The translations under genes and the position numbers were made by a program. Positions 34,998 to 46,340 of a DNA stretch of 64,000 bases are shown one piece after another. The first letter of the stretch is position 1. Each line of letters begins with the position of its first letter. The notes under the pieces are model-generated. The model saw only the letters and a list, made by a program, of their open reading frames with translations. It was not told the DNA's origin and did not search any database. The stretch lies in contig NW_004624805.1 of assembly GCF_000247695.1 (NCBI RefSeq), positions 7,069,175 to 7,133,174 of the forward strand, written 5' to 3'. The DNA is from Heterocephalus glaber. Taxonomy: Eukaryota > Chordata > Mammalia > Rodentia > Bathyergidae.

Positions 34998-35196
34998 TGT
35001 TGGGTTTTTTGGTGTTCTGGGTTACTGAACTCAGGGCCTTCACCCTGAGCTACATCCCCAGGCTTTTTTTAATCTTTTATTTTGAGAAAAGGTCTAACAA
35101 GTTGCTAAACTGCCCTAGCTGAGCTGGAACTTGCCATCCTGCGGCTTCAGCCTCCCAGAGTGCTTGGATTACAGGTGTGCACTACCACACCTGGCT
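34998..35196 (-). mobile_element. B4-like composite SINE, antisense
   Basis: CCTGAGCTACATCCCCAGGC (ID part), then CTTCAGCCTCCCAGAGTGCT and TGTGCACTACCACACCTGGC. Confidence 0.85.
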
Positions 35197-35199
35197 TGG

Positions 35200-35880
35200 T
35201 AAAGAATTCTGAGCCAAGAAAGGCCACACCACAGCCTACTAGTCATTCTGACCCTAGGCAGTCTCCAAATCTTCAACCACAGCCTCTCCAGAATCCACCC
35301 AAATGTTCCTGTCCCTGGGACGTCCACTGTCTTTGTACAGCCACCATCTCTGTTGCCTGGATTGAGGCAGCGGTTCCCTAACTAGCTTTCCGACATCCAG
35401 AGTCCCCTCCGTCCTGCCCACACCTAGCGTATTTCCCTCCAGCAGCCAGACGGTCCTCGTCCAAGTGCAAATCCAATCCTGTCGATTTCCTGCCTTGAGT
35501 CTTCCAAGAACTCCATGCTAGCCCGGGGTAAGGCCAGATTCCTTCCCTTCTAGGCCCCTGACTTGGTCCCCACCCCCAGACCAAGCTGTCCCTGGTTTTG
35601 CAGTCCCTTTCCGAGGAATGCTCCTCCCCCTGCCCAACAGGACCAATGCCCGTCCTCCTCCAGAGGCCTCTCTGACCCCTGCCCCACTCCCTGGCTTCTT
35701 GGGCTCCCCGCGTGTCCTGCTGGGGAACACGTGTCACAGTGTCACAGTGCTCTAAGACCTACCCATCCGTCCTTCCCTGCTGCCATTTTATTTTAAGTTT
35801 TTGGGGTTTTTCTTGTGCCATCTCTGTTCTCACAGATCAGGTATTTGGGGCACAACAAAAAACTCTTCAAAAGGATGAAT
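35200..35880. other. Intergenic, no gene seen
   Basis: C-rich unique sequence. Frames on both strands look accidental. Confidence 0.4.
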
Positions 35881-35884
35881 AAAA

Positions 35885-36045
35885 ACTGGGTGTGATGGTG
35901 GTGCACACTTGTAATTCCAGCACTCGGGGCTGAGGCAGGAGGATCGCTGGGAGTTCAAGGGCAGTCTGGGCTACATAGTGAGCTCAAGGGCAGCTTGAAC
36001 TACACAGTGAGACTCTGTCTCAAAGCAAAATAAAACAAAAATTTT
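35885..36045 (+). mobile_element. B1-like SINE, sense
   Basis: ACTGGGTGTGATGGTGGTGC to GTGAGACTCTGTCTCAAAGC. AAAGGATGAATAAA is duplicated on both sides (near 35,870 and 36,049). The inner TAGTGAGCTCAAGGGCAG arm is repeated. Confidence 0.93.
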
Positions 36046-36377
36046 TTTAAAGGATGAATAAATACTTCTCTGTTGATTAACTGGCTTCTCCTGGCCCGCA
36101 TTGCTCTACACCCTCAGGACAAATGATTTGCTCCCATTTCTTCCGTCTGCCTCCATTGTCTTTCCGCCCCTAATTCTGCCCAAAGAGGAGAAGTGATGTA
36201 GTCAGAAGAGGCACACAGAACTGTTCACCAGGCCTGGGGTAAAACCCACCCAACTGTTAACAGCAGTGGCTCTGAGGAAATGGGACAAAATGGAACATTT
36301 TACTTTTTCCACTTTGATGGTATTTGCCAAATTCACTATATTTTGTAATGAGAACTACTATTTTCTTGTTTCTTTAT

Positions 36378-36454
36378 TTGCAGTACTGAAGATTGAACCC
36401 AGGGCCTTGTGTGTGCCAGGCAGGCTCTCTACCATGAGCTACACCACCAGCGAC
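36378..36454 (-). mobile_element. Old ID SINE, antisense
   Basis: CAGTACTGAAGATTGAACCC to CATGAGCTACACCACCAGC. Confidence 0.75.
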
Positions 36455-37418
36455 TCGTGTTCATGTTTAGCGACAGCGTTAGACAGACCCAGAGAGCTTG
36501 GCTTCAGAGAAGCAGGAAAGTGTGAGTAGTAAACTAAGATCTGTCTAAAGGAATTCAGAAAAAGAAACTTATAGAATCTCTCTAGAAGGACATGTAAGAA
36601 GTGAAGGAAGCCCGCTGCTTCTGCTGAGGGGAGCTGGGGGCTCTGAGTCCACTTTGGGCTTGGGTTATGTGATGTGTTATGTATGCAACATTAAAAACTA
36701 AGGTGCAGATGAAAAAGAGCCAAGTTGGAGCTCTAGCCTGCTAGATACCACTGAAAACCTCGCTTTGGCCGCGTGTGGAAAGGCAAGATCCACGGCCCCC
36801 TCAGGGGCCTTCTCAAGCACCACTGTCCTTCGGGAGACAGAGCCCTGTGGAGGTAAGGACTGGCCCTTGCCGCTGTCCTCACCCTGTCCTGTCCTCTGAT
36901 GAAGCCATCAAGGCCGAGTGAGTGCCAGCGTCCCCACGGGAGCTGGGCTTGGCTCTCAGCCTGCTGGAACGAAGATCGGTCCATGAGTCCAGGATCTGGG
37001 CATTTCAAAGGAGCCAGACGGCTCTTTTTGTTTTCTTGGGCTCTTGGCTGGCCAGCGAGTGCCGTGCACTGGAGATATTTGGGGGTCAGCACTAGTCTTC
37101 ACCATAGTAGATCCACTCTGCAGCGTGACTTCCTCACAATAGCTCTGGGAAAACTGCTCCAGGCCTGGTCTCAAACCACGTTCCTGGCACTGAGAGCTGC
37201 ATTCCACGTGGGGTTTTTGGGCTGTGACTGTGAAAGAAGTGGAAATCTCCTGCAGCTCATTAGGGTGAGGTCTGCGGGGGCTGAGGGGCTGAGTCGTCCT
37301 GGCCTCCAAGCTGCGTGGGGCCTGAGAGGGGCATCGTGCTCCAGTTCCTCCCTTCTGATCCCCTGCTTCCCTGCTTTGCGCTGCAGTCTTGCAGGTTTTT
37401 CTCTACTTGGAGCAGATT
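36455..37418. other. Intergenic, no gene recognised
   Basis: Open frames on both strands (for example 36,899-37,492 on + and 36,733-37,092 on -). The longest one runs into an ID element and none resembles a known family. Confidence 0.4.
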
Positions 37419-37504
37419 TTTTTTTTTTTGGTACCAGGGATCGAACTTGGGTCCTTGCGCTTGCGCAGCAGGTAGGGAAACCACTCAGCTAAATCCCTGG
37501 CCCT
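37419..37504 (-). mobile_element. ID SINE (young), antisense
   Basis: GGTACCAGGGATCGAACTTG to CAGCTAAATCCCTGGCCC, with TGGAGCAGAT on both sides. Confidence 0.92.
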
Positions 37505-37629
37505 GGAGCAGATGTCTTAAGTGTTGTTGAGAACATGAAGCACAAGCAGGTACTTTCTTTGCTGCCTAGGGTAGAGTTGCCATTTTAGGCAAAGAAAAAT
37601 GTAGGGCACCCAGTTAGATGAAAATTCCT

Positions 37630-37669
37630 CTCCACTTCCCTCCCTCCCTCCCTCCCTTCCTTCCTTCCT
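37630..37669. repeat. (CCCT)n/(CCTT)n microsatellite
   Basis: TCCCTCCCTCCCTCCCTTCC type tract. Probably the altered tail of the composite SINE that follows. Confidence 0.85.
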
Positions 37670-37843
37670 TCATTTTTCTGGTATTGGGGCTTGGGCCCAG
37701 GGCTTCTGTGCTGAGCTACATCCCCAGTCCTTCCTTATTTTTTTTTACTTTGAGACAGGGTCTCACTAAGTTGCTCAGGCTGGGCTGGAGCTTTCAATCT
37801 TCCTGCCTCAGCCTCCCAGAATGCTGGGTTTTCAGCATGTACC
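37670..37843 (-). mobile_element. B4-like composite SINE, antisense
   Basis: CTGAGCTACATCCCCAGTCC (ID part), then GAGACAGGGTCTCACTAAGT and CTGCCTCAGCCTCCCAGAAT. Confidence 0.88.
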
Positions 37844-38366
37844 AAATGAATCACTTTTTAGTATACGCATGCAATATTTAGGGTAATCATTACAGTTAGG
37901 TAGTGTTTTAACATAAATACATCCCATGCAATATTTACAACACATTTGCATCAACATTATTAATTTATTGTTTTAGTATCAGGATGTCCAGTGCAGTCTG
38001 TGCATATTCTTATACTGTAAAATGTTCCTCATTTATCTGTATTTCAGATCCAACTGGCAAACCTGTATTTCAAGGCCTCCCAGCCTGATCAGGACATGGG
38101 GAGAGGCCCCTTCCCTTGCACTCAGGGCTGGTCCTGCTTCTTTAAAGCAACCTTGTACCCTTGTGCGTCAGGATCATGGCTCACTCGAGTGGTCCCAGGC
38201 TCCTACTGCACACTCTGCTTCCCAGCTGCAGTCTGAGCCCTGCTCCAGCTGTGGCCCTGACTCACTTGCGCTGAATTTGTCCTGTCCTCTTCAAGTGGCT
38301 CTTCCTGCTGTGTGGAGGCAGGATCCAGTTCAGCAAGGAATTTGGTTTTTTAAAAAATACTATCAT

Positions 38367-38446
38367 TGTTGGGGATTTAGCTCAGTGGCTTCACCGCCTG
38401 CTCTGCAAGTTCAAGGACCTGAGTTTGATCCTCGGTACCAAAAAAA
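38367..38446 (+). mobile_element. ID SINE (young), sense
   Basis: TTGGGGATTTAGCTCAGTGG to TTTGATCCTCGGTACC. AAAATACTATCA flanks on both sides. Confidence 0.93.
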
Positions 38447-38889
38447 ATACTATCACTCTGGAGGCCCTGTTTCTAAAAAGTCAGACTCTGTCGTGGAGAC
38501 TGTGTGACTGGGAACCACCGTGACTCCTGAAGAGAACTCGAGAGTCCATCCAGCGTCTCTGTGGGGTCCTCTTTCCCGGGGACGTGGGGACTGGGGGACC
38601 TCCGGCCAGCTCATTCTGGCCCGGCAGGCAGTTCCCGCTGGGAGCCTGGGCCAGGGTCCCCAGACACACCTGTGTCACCGGGAAAAGTAGAGTGCAGATT
38701 CCCCTGTGAGTCGCTTTGTGATGCCTAGCACCCCACTGGCCTGTGAGTCCCAGGCCCACTCGAGGCCATGTCACCAGCTGCAAGGGCACCCCTGGGCCTA
38801 GCAATGTCTAACATTCATATCTGGGCTCAGGCCAGAGGACATAAAGCAGCAAAATTAGCGATCATTTTGGAGGGCTGCCATCATTAAGT

Positions 38890-39135
38890 ACCGCGGACGG
38901 AATGGCACTCAAACAACAGAAATGTACCGTCCGGCAGTTCCGCGGGCAGGAAGTCCAATGTCCAGGCATTGGCAGGGTCGTGTTCCTTCGGGAAGCGTCA
39001 GGGGGACTCTTCCTTCCCGCCCCCGGCTTCTGGAGCATTGCTGGCCGTCTTCAGCCTTCCTTGTCACTCTGGTCCCGTCTTCCTTCAGGGGTGTCACTGT
39101 CCTGTGGGCCACACTCTATCTGATTTTAAAGGACT
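38890..39135 (-). mobile_element. MLT1-like LTR, antisense, diverged
   Basis: AAACAACAGAAATGTACCGT, then CAGGAAGTCCAATGTCCAGG, GGCAGGGTCGTGTTCCTTCG and GCTTCTGGAGCATTGCTGGC follow the order of an antisense MLT1-type LTR. Confidence 0.6.
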
Positions 39136-40070
39136 TTAACAAAAACGGATTGGCTGCTACCAGACAAGGATCAGAAAAGGTAAGGAAAATACTTAGGTCC
39201 CCGGGGGCCTTTGTAACTGTGACCGAGGTCAAGGCTTTGAGAATGCAGATGACAGTCTGGTTGCAGGCGTGGCACATTGATGGCCTTGCCATGTGTCTTT
39301 GTTGAGCATTGGCAGAGAAAAGGGTGAAGCCAGAGGCTTGGCCGGGAGGTGGAGGCCCGGGTGAGGGTGACCGGAGGCTGAGCGGCAGGCGCAGCAGTGA
39401 GGCAAGCTCCCCCATCCTCCCAGGCCACAAAGGCCAGAGGTGGTGTTTTGGTAAACAGGCAGGTTTTGTTGGCCCAGTTCCTTTTACCTCTGGGGTCTGG
39501 GGCAGTGCTGCTCCCTGAAGGGAGCTGGGGCCGGTGGCCGGGTACCAGGCAGCCACCCTTCCTGCCACCGTCTCTGCAAAACCCCACGTCCCGCTTCTCC
39601 GAGTTCCCCTCAATCAAGAGGACTTTTAGGGACCTTTTTATAGACTTTAAAGTCTGTGCCCACATTGGCTGAGGCAGTGTTTGTCGTGGTTCCTGGCTGT
39701 GGCTCGTTCTGTTTGGCTTCGTGTGGTTTTGGTGACTGTCCTCATCCCCAAGCTAATTAGAGTTCTAATTCCCAGCAATATTTCTCCCCTGAGCAGTTTT
39801 TGTGCTACTTAGCGCTTCTGCTGAGAAGAGCCCTCTAGCGTGCTGTCCTTGTTTCTTTTTCTGTTTCTACAGCAGAGTGCGTGTTCACTTGTTTCAAGTC
39901 TGCAGCAAGCTACAGTTCCACCCCTCAGTTTACCCAAAACTTCAATTTCCCTGCTGAAACCCACCAATGTCTGCTTCTCCGCGCCCCCATTTCCACCTTT
40001 GACAGGAAGCATTTGGCTTTTAAAGAGCTATTCTCTACAAAGCTACTAGTCCTTTAAAAAAGTTTTTAGT
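39136..40070. other. Intergenic, no gene recognised
   Basis: Overlapping open frames on both strands at 39,116-39,672, with no known motif and no splice pattern I trust. Confidence 0.4.
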
Positions 40071-40074
40071 TAGG

Positions 40075-40152
40075 GCTGGGGGCGTGGGTCAATGGTGGGG
40101 TGCTTGCTGAGCATGCACAAGGTCCTGGGTTCCATCCCCAGCACCCCCTGGG
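40075..40152 (+). mobile_element. Old ID SINE, sense
   Basis: GGGCTGGGGGCGTGGGTCAA, then GGGTTCCATCCCCAGCACCC. Confidence 0.82.
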
Positions 40153-40205
40153 TCCCCCCAAAAGTTAACTGAAGTAGAAGAATAGTATATGCACCATCTA
40201 TTTGT

Positions 40206-40420
40206 AAAATTTTTATTTTTATTAGTACATGTTTGCAGTACATAATGATTACATTCATTGTGGGGAGCTGGTACACGTGCCTAAAACATCTGAATTCTTT
40301 TTATGTCCACTTCCCTTCCCCTCCCATGCCCCTCCCCACATCCCTTGGGCCCTTTCCCATTTCCAAAAAATCTCTCTCTCTGTTTCCTATTCTCTCTCTT
40401 TTATTGTGCTCATTCATTTA
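40206..40420 (-). mobile_element. L1 3'-end family copy with pyrimidine tract
   Basis: TTATTAGTACATGTTTGCAG, TACATAATGATTACATTC, GGGGAGCTGGTACACGTGCC, then C/T-rich sequence. Confidence 0.65.
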
Positions 40421-40724
40421 TTTATACTTCGGGCTTCTCGTGTAAGAGAAGCCATGCAATATTTAGGCTTGTGTGTCTGATGATTTATGTCTCTTAACAT
40501 TATGGTCTCAAGATGCCGCATGCACCACTTAAAAAGCTCCAATCCCGTCTAAGAGTTGGCGCTTTTGGGAAGCCACAGGGAATGGTCAGAGCAGGTTGAG
40601 TCACAGTTTCAAGGTGGTCAGTGAGGCTAGGTCCCTGGGGGTCCCCATGTCCTAGGATTATAACTTCCCCAAAGCAGCAAAATCATTTGTCTGATGACTC
40701 CACCAGGCAGACCTGCAGTCGTCC

Positions 40725-40828
40725 ATGTGCCTAAACAACTTGTCCAAAGTTACTAGGAACTCTGGACAGAGTAGGAACATGAACTCTGGTTCCTCTCACC
40801 ACTGGGCTCAATCTTAACAACTGTGTCC
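40725..40828 (-). mobile_element. MIR SINE, antisense
   Basis: AACTTGTCCAAAGTTACTAG, then GAACTCTGGTTCCTCTCACC follows the antisense MIR core. Confidence 0.65.
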
Positions 40829-40937
40829 TCCCACCACCCGGACAGGTGACTGCCTGCCACACAGCCAAGACCCAAGGAAGCCTGGGTGGAGAAACTTCTG
40901 TGGGAGGGACGAGGAGCACAGTTAAGATGCACCCCTG

Positions 40938-41012
40938 GTTGCAGCTGTAGCTGGTGGTGTACCATGTGCTCAGCATGTGCAAGGACCCCAGTTCAGTCCC
41001 AGCACCACATAT
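40938..41012 (+). mobile_element. Old ID SINE, sense
   Basis: GCAGCTGTAGCTGGTGGTGT, then CCCAGTTCAGTCCCAGCACC. Confidence 0.65.
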
Positions 41013-41299
41013 GACGGAGAAGGAGAGAGAAATGTTATTTGCTCGTGTATTATTAGACTTAGATTCAGTGTCAATTTATGACTTTAGTAATTTTTAAGAA
41101 ACAACACAATATTAAAATTAATGCAAGAGTCAATTAATAAGTATACATATTTGAAGTCTAAAAGAAAATAAGATTAGAGGCTCAGCCAAACCACCTTATT
41201 GTATGTTATTCTCTTATTTCCTGAGAGTAGTTGGGGTTGCCATTGTAAACCAATGGATTTTAAGGGTCTGTGGTGTTAGTTTAGTTGTGTCTTTTTGTT

Positions 41300-41580
41300 T
41301 GTTTGTTTTGTTTTTCTGTGGTTCTGAGGATAAAACCCAGTGCCTTCACACTAAGATACAACCTGAGCCCACTTAAAAAAAAAAAATTTTAGGGCTGGGG
41401 ATTTAGCTCAGTGGTTTCGCTGCCTGCTGCGCAAGCGCAAGGACCCGAGTTCGATCCCCGGTACCAAAAAAAAAATTTTTAGACAGAGACTTGCTAAATT
41501 GCCCAGTGGGGCCTGAGCTTGCAATCCTGCCTCAGTCTCCTAAAGTGCTGAGACTACAGGCCTGGCCACTGTGCCCTGCT
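41300..41580 (-). mobile_element. B4-like composite SINE split by a young ID
   Basis: ID part GGTTCTGAGGATAAAACCCA before 41,390. 7SL part AGACTTGCTAAATTGCCCAG to CTACAGGCCTGGCCACTGTG after 41,480. Confidence 0.8.
41392..41478 (+). mobile_element. ID SINE (young), sense, nested
   Basis: GGGCTGGGGATTTAGCTCAG to GTTCGATCCCCGGTACC plus A-tail, very close to the local consensus. AAATTTTTAG-type sequence on both sides. Confidence 0.94.
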
Positions 41581-41649
41581 CACTGCATCGTGTGTGAATA
41601 AAATTCAGTTCTACGTTTTATGCCAGAGTATATTACAGCATACCTAACA

Positions 41650-41682
41650 CACACACACACACACACACAAACACACATACAG
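41650..41682. repeat. (AC)n microsatellite
   Basis: ACACACACAC run with one AAAC interruption. Confidence 0.95.
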
Positions 41683-41916
41683 TGGGTCCATCACTTCGGG
41701 ATGCTGAGACTCAGTTCTCATTGTGTCTCACTGTCTGCTCTCAGTGACGTCTTGGTAATTTGGGTAGACGTTCCTATCCTGGGCTGGCATTGCCGGATCT
41801 GGTGGAACATTTGGAGATAAGAGCAATCTTTATTTTTTTCTTTAGAAAACTAGGTAAGCTGCATATGCTGTTCCAGCATGTACCTAGATTCCCCTCCGCC
41901 CCCCCCCCCCCCCCCC

Positions 41917-42016
41917 NNNNNNNNNNNNNNNNNNNNNNNNNNNNNNNNNNNNNNNNNNNNNNNNNNNNNNNNNNNNNNNNNNNNNNNNNNNNNNNNNNNN
42001 NNNNNNNNNNNNNNNN
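41917..42016. other. Assembly gap (100 N) inside poly-C
   Basis: Exactly 100 N with C-runs on both edges. Probably a sequencing break in a C homopolymer. Confidence 0.99.
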
Positions 42017-42452
42017 CCCCCCCGCAAGCCGAAGCCTTCTGCAGCCATAGGTGGGGCTTTTCAGAGGTGGCTGCATCTAGAGTGTGTGACGCTGGGATCA
42101 AGGGTGTGTGCTTACTAAATTAGTGCATGGATTGATTGGCATAGCTCTGGGTGTGGATAATGGGAAGGCCCACGCTGGGTGTGAGTGCTACCCGCCCTAA
42201 GGGTGTGTAACCTGGATAGAATGTAAGGGACAAAAAGAGGGCTGTTGCTGTCGCTTGCTGCTTTTGCCGGGTCCTGCCTTCTACCTTCCACATCATGAAC
42301 TGCTTTTTCTCCTCTGTGATCCCACCCTGCCTTGGTGCCAGCTGACTATGAATTGAAACTTCTATAAACTGTGAGCCAAAATAAATCTTTCTTCTGTTAA
42401 CTTTAAGTGTTGGGTATTTTGTCTCAGCAATGAGAAAAGTGACAAAGACACA
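42017..42452 (+). mobile_element. MaLR-type LTR, sense, start lost in gap
   Basis: ATAGGTGGGGCTTTTCAGAG, TGTGAGCCAAAATAAATCTT and an end near GTCTCAGCAATGAGAAAAGT. Parallel to 8203-8598. Confidence 0.7.
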
Positions 42453-42595
42453 TGCCTCTACATAATCCCAGTACTCAGGAGGCTGAGGCAGGAAGATTGC
42501 CATAAGCTTAAGGCCATCCTGGGGCACATAGTGAGTTCAAGGCCAGTCTGAACTACATAGTATGACCCCATCTTGAAACAAAACAAAACAAAACA
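42453..42595 (+). mobile_element. B1-like SINE, sense
   Basis: TAATCCCAGTACTCAGGAGG to CAAGGCCAGTCTGAACTACA, then an A-rich AAACA tail. Confidence 0.88.
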
Positions 42596-42685
42596 ATAAT
42601 CAAACAAACAATAAAAAGAAAACTATGTAAGTAAAAATGTCAGAGGAAAAATTTACAATTTAGCAAGTTTAATTGGCTTTTTTTC

Positions 42686-42870
42686 TGGTACTGTCCTGGC
42701 GAATTGAACATAGGGGCAGTCTACAGCTGAGTTACATTCCCACGTTTTTTTGCTTTTTATTTTGAGACAGGATCTCACTAAGTTGCCCAGGCAGGACTCA
42801 AACTTTTGATCCTCCTGCCTCAACTTCCCTGAACGTTGAGATTCCAGATGTGTGGCACTGTGCCTTGCTA
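42686..42870 (-). mobile_element. B4-like composite SINE, antisense
   Basis: CAGCTGAGTTACATTCCCAC, then GAGACAGGATCTCACTAAGT and CCTGCCTCAACTTCCC. Confidence 0.8.
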
Positions 42871-43164
42871 GTTGGTCTTATTTATTGATTCTTGAATCAG
42901 CAACACTTCATTCTATAAAACATAATAAGTGCTCTGATGAACAGAGCAGAAGGTAGTAGCTTTACAGGGAAGAAAAGAAGCTGAAGAAAGCAGAAACAAA
43001 CAAATGCGGATCAGACATTTCAAAGTAATTTTCCCTATAAATCCAGAACATGAAGACAACAGAAAAATGGCTGACTGTTTAACATCAGGTTACTTTAGGT
43101 TTCCATTTGGCGATGGGATCCAGCAAAGGGAACCTCCTTATCACTTCCGTGGAAACGGGTTCGT

Positions 43165-43262
43165 CTGGGGGCTGGGGTAGCTCCGTAGAGGTTGGCTCGG
43201 AACTCACAGAGTAGGGGCCTCCATGCCCAGCACCAACAGAAACAGAAAAAAAAGTACATCGA
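43165..43262 (+). mobile_element. Old ID-like SINE, sense
   Basis: GGGGGCTGGGGTAGCTCCGT, then CATGCCCAGCACC and an A-rich tail. The minus-strand frame here is therefore not a gene. Confidence 0.5.
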
Positions 43263-43269
43263 GTACAGC

Positions 43270-43894
43270 AGTAAATCAAACAGAAACTGCCCTGTCTGGG
43301 AAATCTGGCTATTATTTCTCTAACCCTAGTATCTCAGGAGATCAGATAGACAGCCCAGTTTCATCCTGGCGATGGGGCACTATGGCAGGAGTGACTCCAT
43401 TTTGGTTTTTAGCTTGCACTGTTGGGGCCTAGTGCAGAAACTAAGTCCAAGACAATGGCTTCTTATAATTTTTATCTAACAAAAATAATTGAGGAGAGCC
43501 TGGCTCTTTGAGGAATTATCCCAACCAGGCCCATCGACGTAAACAAAGATAACTTTCTGCCTAAAAAAAAGGAGTTAAAAAGTTACATGGGAAAGAAAAT
43601 ATACAGTATATTACTGGACTCATTAAAACGTTTATGTTGTTAAAAATAATATAAAACAGACCGTTAATTTAAAGTATAAATATGTTGGAAGAATGAAGGA
43701 GGGAAAATAGATATCAGTTGTGTCAGAAAGGAAAAACTTTTCTTCTTTTCTTCTTTGGAACCTCTTAGGTTCCGTGGTTTGGAGCCCTGCAAATTAAACT
43801 GACAAAAGACAGATTAGCAAGAGAAAAAACAGATTTAAATACTGACCCCTGGGAGTTCACAGAAAAATCTGGCTCAAACCAGTTAGCATTTGGT
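43270..43894. other. Intergenic, possibly old LTR sequence
   Basis: ATGGCAGGAGTGACTCCATT and TTTGGTTTTTAGCTTGC have an ERV-LTR flavour, but I cannot define ends or family. Confidence 0.3.
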
Positions 43895-43965
43895 AGTTCT
43901 ATAGCTCAGTGGTAGAGCACTTGCCTAGCATGCATGAGGTACTGAGTTTGATCCCCAGCACTATT
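43895..43965 (+). mobile_element. ID SINE (classic BC1-like), sense
   Basis: TCTATAGCTCAGTGGTAGAG, CACTTGCCTAGCATGCATGA, then TTTGATCCCCAGCAC. The sequence following resembles the L1 3'-end family. Confidence 0.9.
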
Positions 43966-44021
43966 ATGTACTGTAAACATGCACTAATAAATAAAAATCA
44001 CAGAAAAATACCAAAGAAAGG

Positions 44022-44109
44022 GACGAGGATTTAGCTCAGTGGTGCCACTGCCTGCCTCGAAAGCACAAGGTCCCGAGTTCGGTCCCTGGTACCAAAAAAA
44101 AAAAAAAAA
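44022..44109 (+). mobile_element. ID SINE (young), sense
   Basis: GGACGAGGATTTAGCTCAGT to GTTCGGTCCCTGGTACC, A-tail, and AAAGAAAG on both sides. Confidence 0.92.
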
Positions 44110-44299
44110 GAAAGAAAGACAGAAAGAGACTTCTTCTGATTGGTCACTTCCCAGATGCTTGTAGCTCTAGACTTTGCCTTGAGGAACTGCACAATTTGTG
44201 GGTTCAAAACATGAACATAATTCATGGTGCTTCGGATGCAGGAAGTCCTGAGTTCAATCTCCAGCACCAAAAATAAAACCAAACCAAAAAGTACCAAAC

Positions 44300-45400
44300 A
44301 AACCAGAGTAAAGAAGCATTGCACACGTGAGGAGGGGCGGGGAAAACTGGTCCCTTGTTAAGCTGAAGACAGACCTGGGAAAATGAGTGGGTTCTGGAGA
44401 CCTGAGCAACAGGGAGCATTTGTGTCAGGTCCCAAGTCCTCTCCCCCTTCTTCCTATGCCACCCGACCTTGCCCAGATCCCCAAAGCAATGTGCGGCAGG
44501 ACTGACAGACACACAGCTGTGGAAAACATACAGACAAGCTTTCCGGTCCCCCTGGATGCCCAGCCCTGTGTATGCTACTTTCCCAGGGGTTAAATCAACG
44601 ATTCCCAGCCCTGCTTGTAGGACACCCCTGGGTGCCTCTCATTATTCCAAGGGCTATTGTGAAATTCTAAAAATAAAACCATCTTAATTTCCTGCATTTT
44701 AAAAGAAGCACACACCTTGTACTTTGGAAAAAATCACATACTTTCCGAGGAGGAAGATTGTGAAATCCAGCGGACAGAACCCGTCAGACCAACTCCAACA
44801 GGTTGGCCACGGCCTCGAAATCCTGCTTCAGGTTCAGGTAATGCCTTGCAGCTCTGCGAGCCCTTTCTGGCTGTTGGGTCAGCGACAGGGTGTGTAAATG
44901 GGCACAGAAGACGCCTGTCCTGGCCTCAGCGCTGCACTGGAGGTGGGAAGACAGTGAAGGTGGGGCTGGGCGGAGGTGGAGGCTCCAGTCCCTCACAGAG
45001 ATGGTGGGGAGGCAGCCCCAGGCCGCAGCTCTCACACTTCCCCAGCCACAAGCCTAAGAGGTCTGGAGGAACCGCATTCTTTGTGTCACGGTGGGAAAGG
45101 GAAGTCACCAGGCCTCACGGAATCCATGTCCCGGCCAAGGACTCCGTGACTGCCAAGGCTCTTGCCTTCGAGGTTGCTCTTCCAGACGTGTCTCCTCTTT
45201 ACAGTATTCCCGGGTCCTGGGGACCCTGTGGCCAAGGACTCCCCTAGCACCCAAGGAGACAGCAGGTCGGACTTGAAGTGCAGCATGGGGACGACACCTG
45301 CAAGCTTGCCAGGTGCCCAGGGAGCCCAGGTGGCAGCACCCAGGTGGGCTTGGGCTCAAGGCCTCTGGCTCCATCTCCTGCAAAATCAGCCATTCTTTTT
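44300..45400. other. Intergenic, no gene recognised
   Basis: Open frames on both strands (44,717-45,247 on +; 44,784-45,035 on -). The minus frame ends in a helix-like LKQDFEAVANLLELV, but I know no family with it. Confidence 0.35.
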
Positions 45401-45405
45401 TTCTT

Positions 45406-45602
45406 TTTTCCCTTTTTTTCTTGTGGTACTGGGGATAGAACCCAGGGCCTTTGGACTGAGCTACATCCCCACCCCCTTTTTATTTTTACTTGAGACAGGG
45501 TCTCACTTAATTGCTAAATAGCCCAGCCTGGGCTTGAACTTGTTATCCTCCTGCTTTAGCTTCCCCTAGTGCTAGAATCACAGGCAGTAGTCATCCACCT
45601 GG
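45406..45602 (-). mobile_element. B4-like composite SINE, antisense
   Basis: GGTACTGGGGATAGAACCCA, CTGAGCTACATCCCCACC, then GAGACAGGGTCTCACTTAAT. Confidence 0.88.
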
Positions 45603-45969
45603 CCCAAATCAGCTTTTCTTAACAGCTGCTCTGAGTCTTCCTTTCCAGGGGTGAAGCACACACCACGCTCCTGAACTCACAGCTCCTATGACTTCTGCCT
45701 TTTTTGCAGACCAGGGCCCGAGCCCCCAACCCTCAAGTGAGAAGGATTCGCTTGGGGACTGAGGGAGGGGAGTGCACATTTTCCAGCTTCTTCCCCTGCA
45801 AGGGAGTAGGCTGCTAATCAAAGTTCCTACTGCAGGCAAAGTGCTTGAGCGTGTGTCAGTTCCTGCAGTGTTCCCGGCCTGGCAAGGACTCCACAGTCCT
45901 GAGAACCCACTGTGTGCTGGTGAGTACTCCAGTGCCTCAGCTGCTCCTCTGGCAGGAAGGGCCTGGCCC

Positions 45970-46090
45970 TCAGTTTCCTATTTTGCAGAGGAGAAAATGT
46001 AAGGTCAAGTAAGGGGCAGAGCCTGTGAGCAGCAAGGCCCAGACTGAAACCCAGGTCTGCTTTCTTCAGAGCTCCTGCTCCTGCCTGGCC
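45970..46090 (-). mobile_element. MIR SINE, antisense
   Basis: CTATTTTGCAGAGGAGAAAA, then GAAACCCAGGTCTGCTTTCT is the antisense MIR pattern. Confidence 0.65.
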
Positions 46091-46264
46091 TGTGTCTCCC
46101 CTGGTGAGGAGCAGCCTGGGCTTTGAGCGGAATGCACAGGTCTATGCCCACTGAGCACCTGCATCCATAGAGGTTGCTCCTTACTTTAAAATAAAACAAT
46201 ATTCGGGAAATGGGAAAATAGAGAAGAAGCTTGTTTTCCCTTCTTTTTACAAATTATTTATTAA

Positions 46265-46340
46265 GCTGTACTGGGGATTAAATCCAGGGCCTCGTGCATG
46301 TTGGGCAAGTGCTCTATCCCTGAGATGCATCCACAGTCCT
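46265..46340 (-). mobile_element. ID SINE (classic), antisense
   Basis: GTACTGGGGATTAAATCCAG, GGCAAGTGCTCTATCCCTGA. Confidence 0.85.

Noticed and set aside
36899..37492. 197-codon + frame
   Set aside because: Its end is made of an ID element, opposite-strand frames are equally long, and composition is low-complexity.
43085..43279. Minus frame with protein-like PPDEPVSTEVIRRFPLLDPI
   Set aside because: The segment overlaps an old ID-like SINE (A-box-like GGGGTAGCTCCGTAGAGG and an A-rich tail). No known protein.
44717..45247. 176-codon + frame and an opposing minus frame (44,784-45,035) ending in LKQDFEAVANLLELV
   Set aside because: No family recognised, GC-rich DNA open on both strands, and no convincing splice or promoter context.
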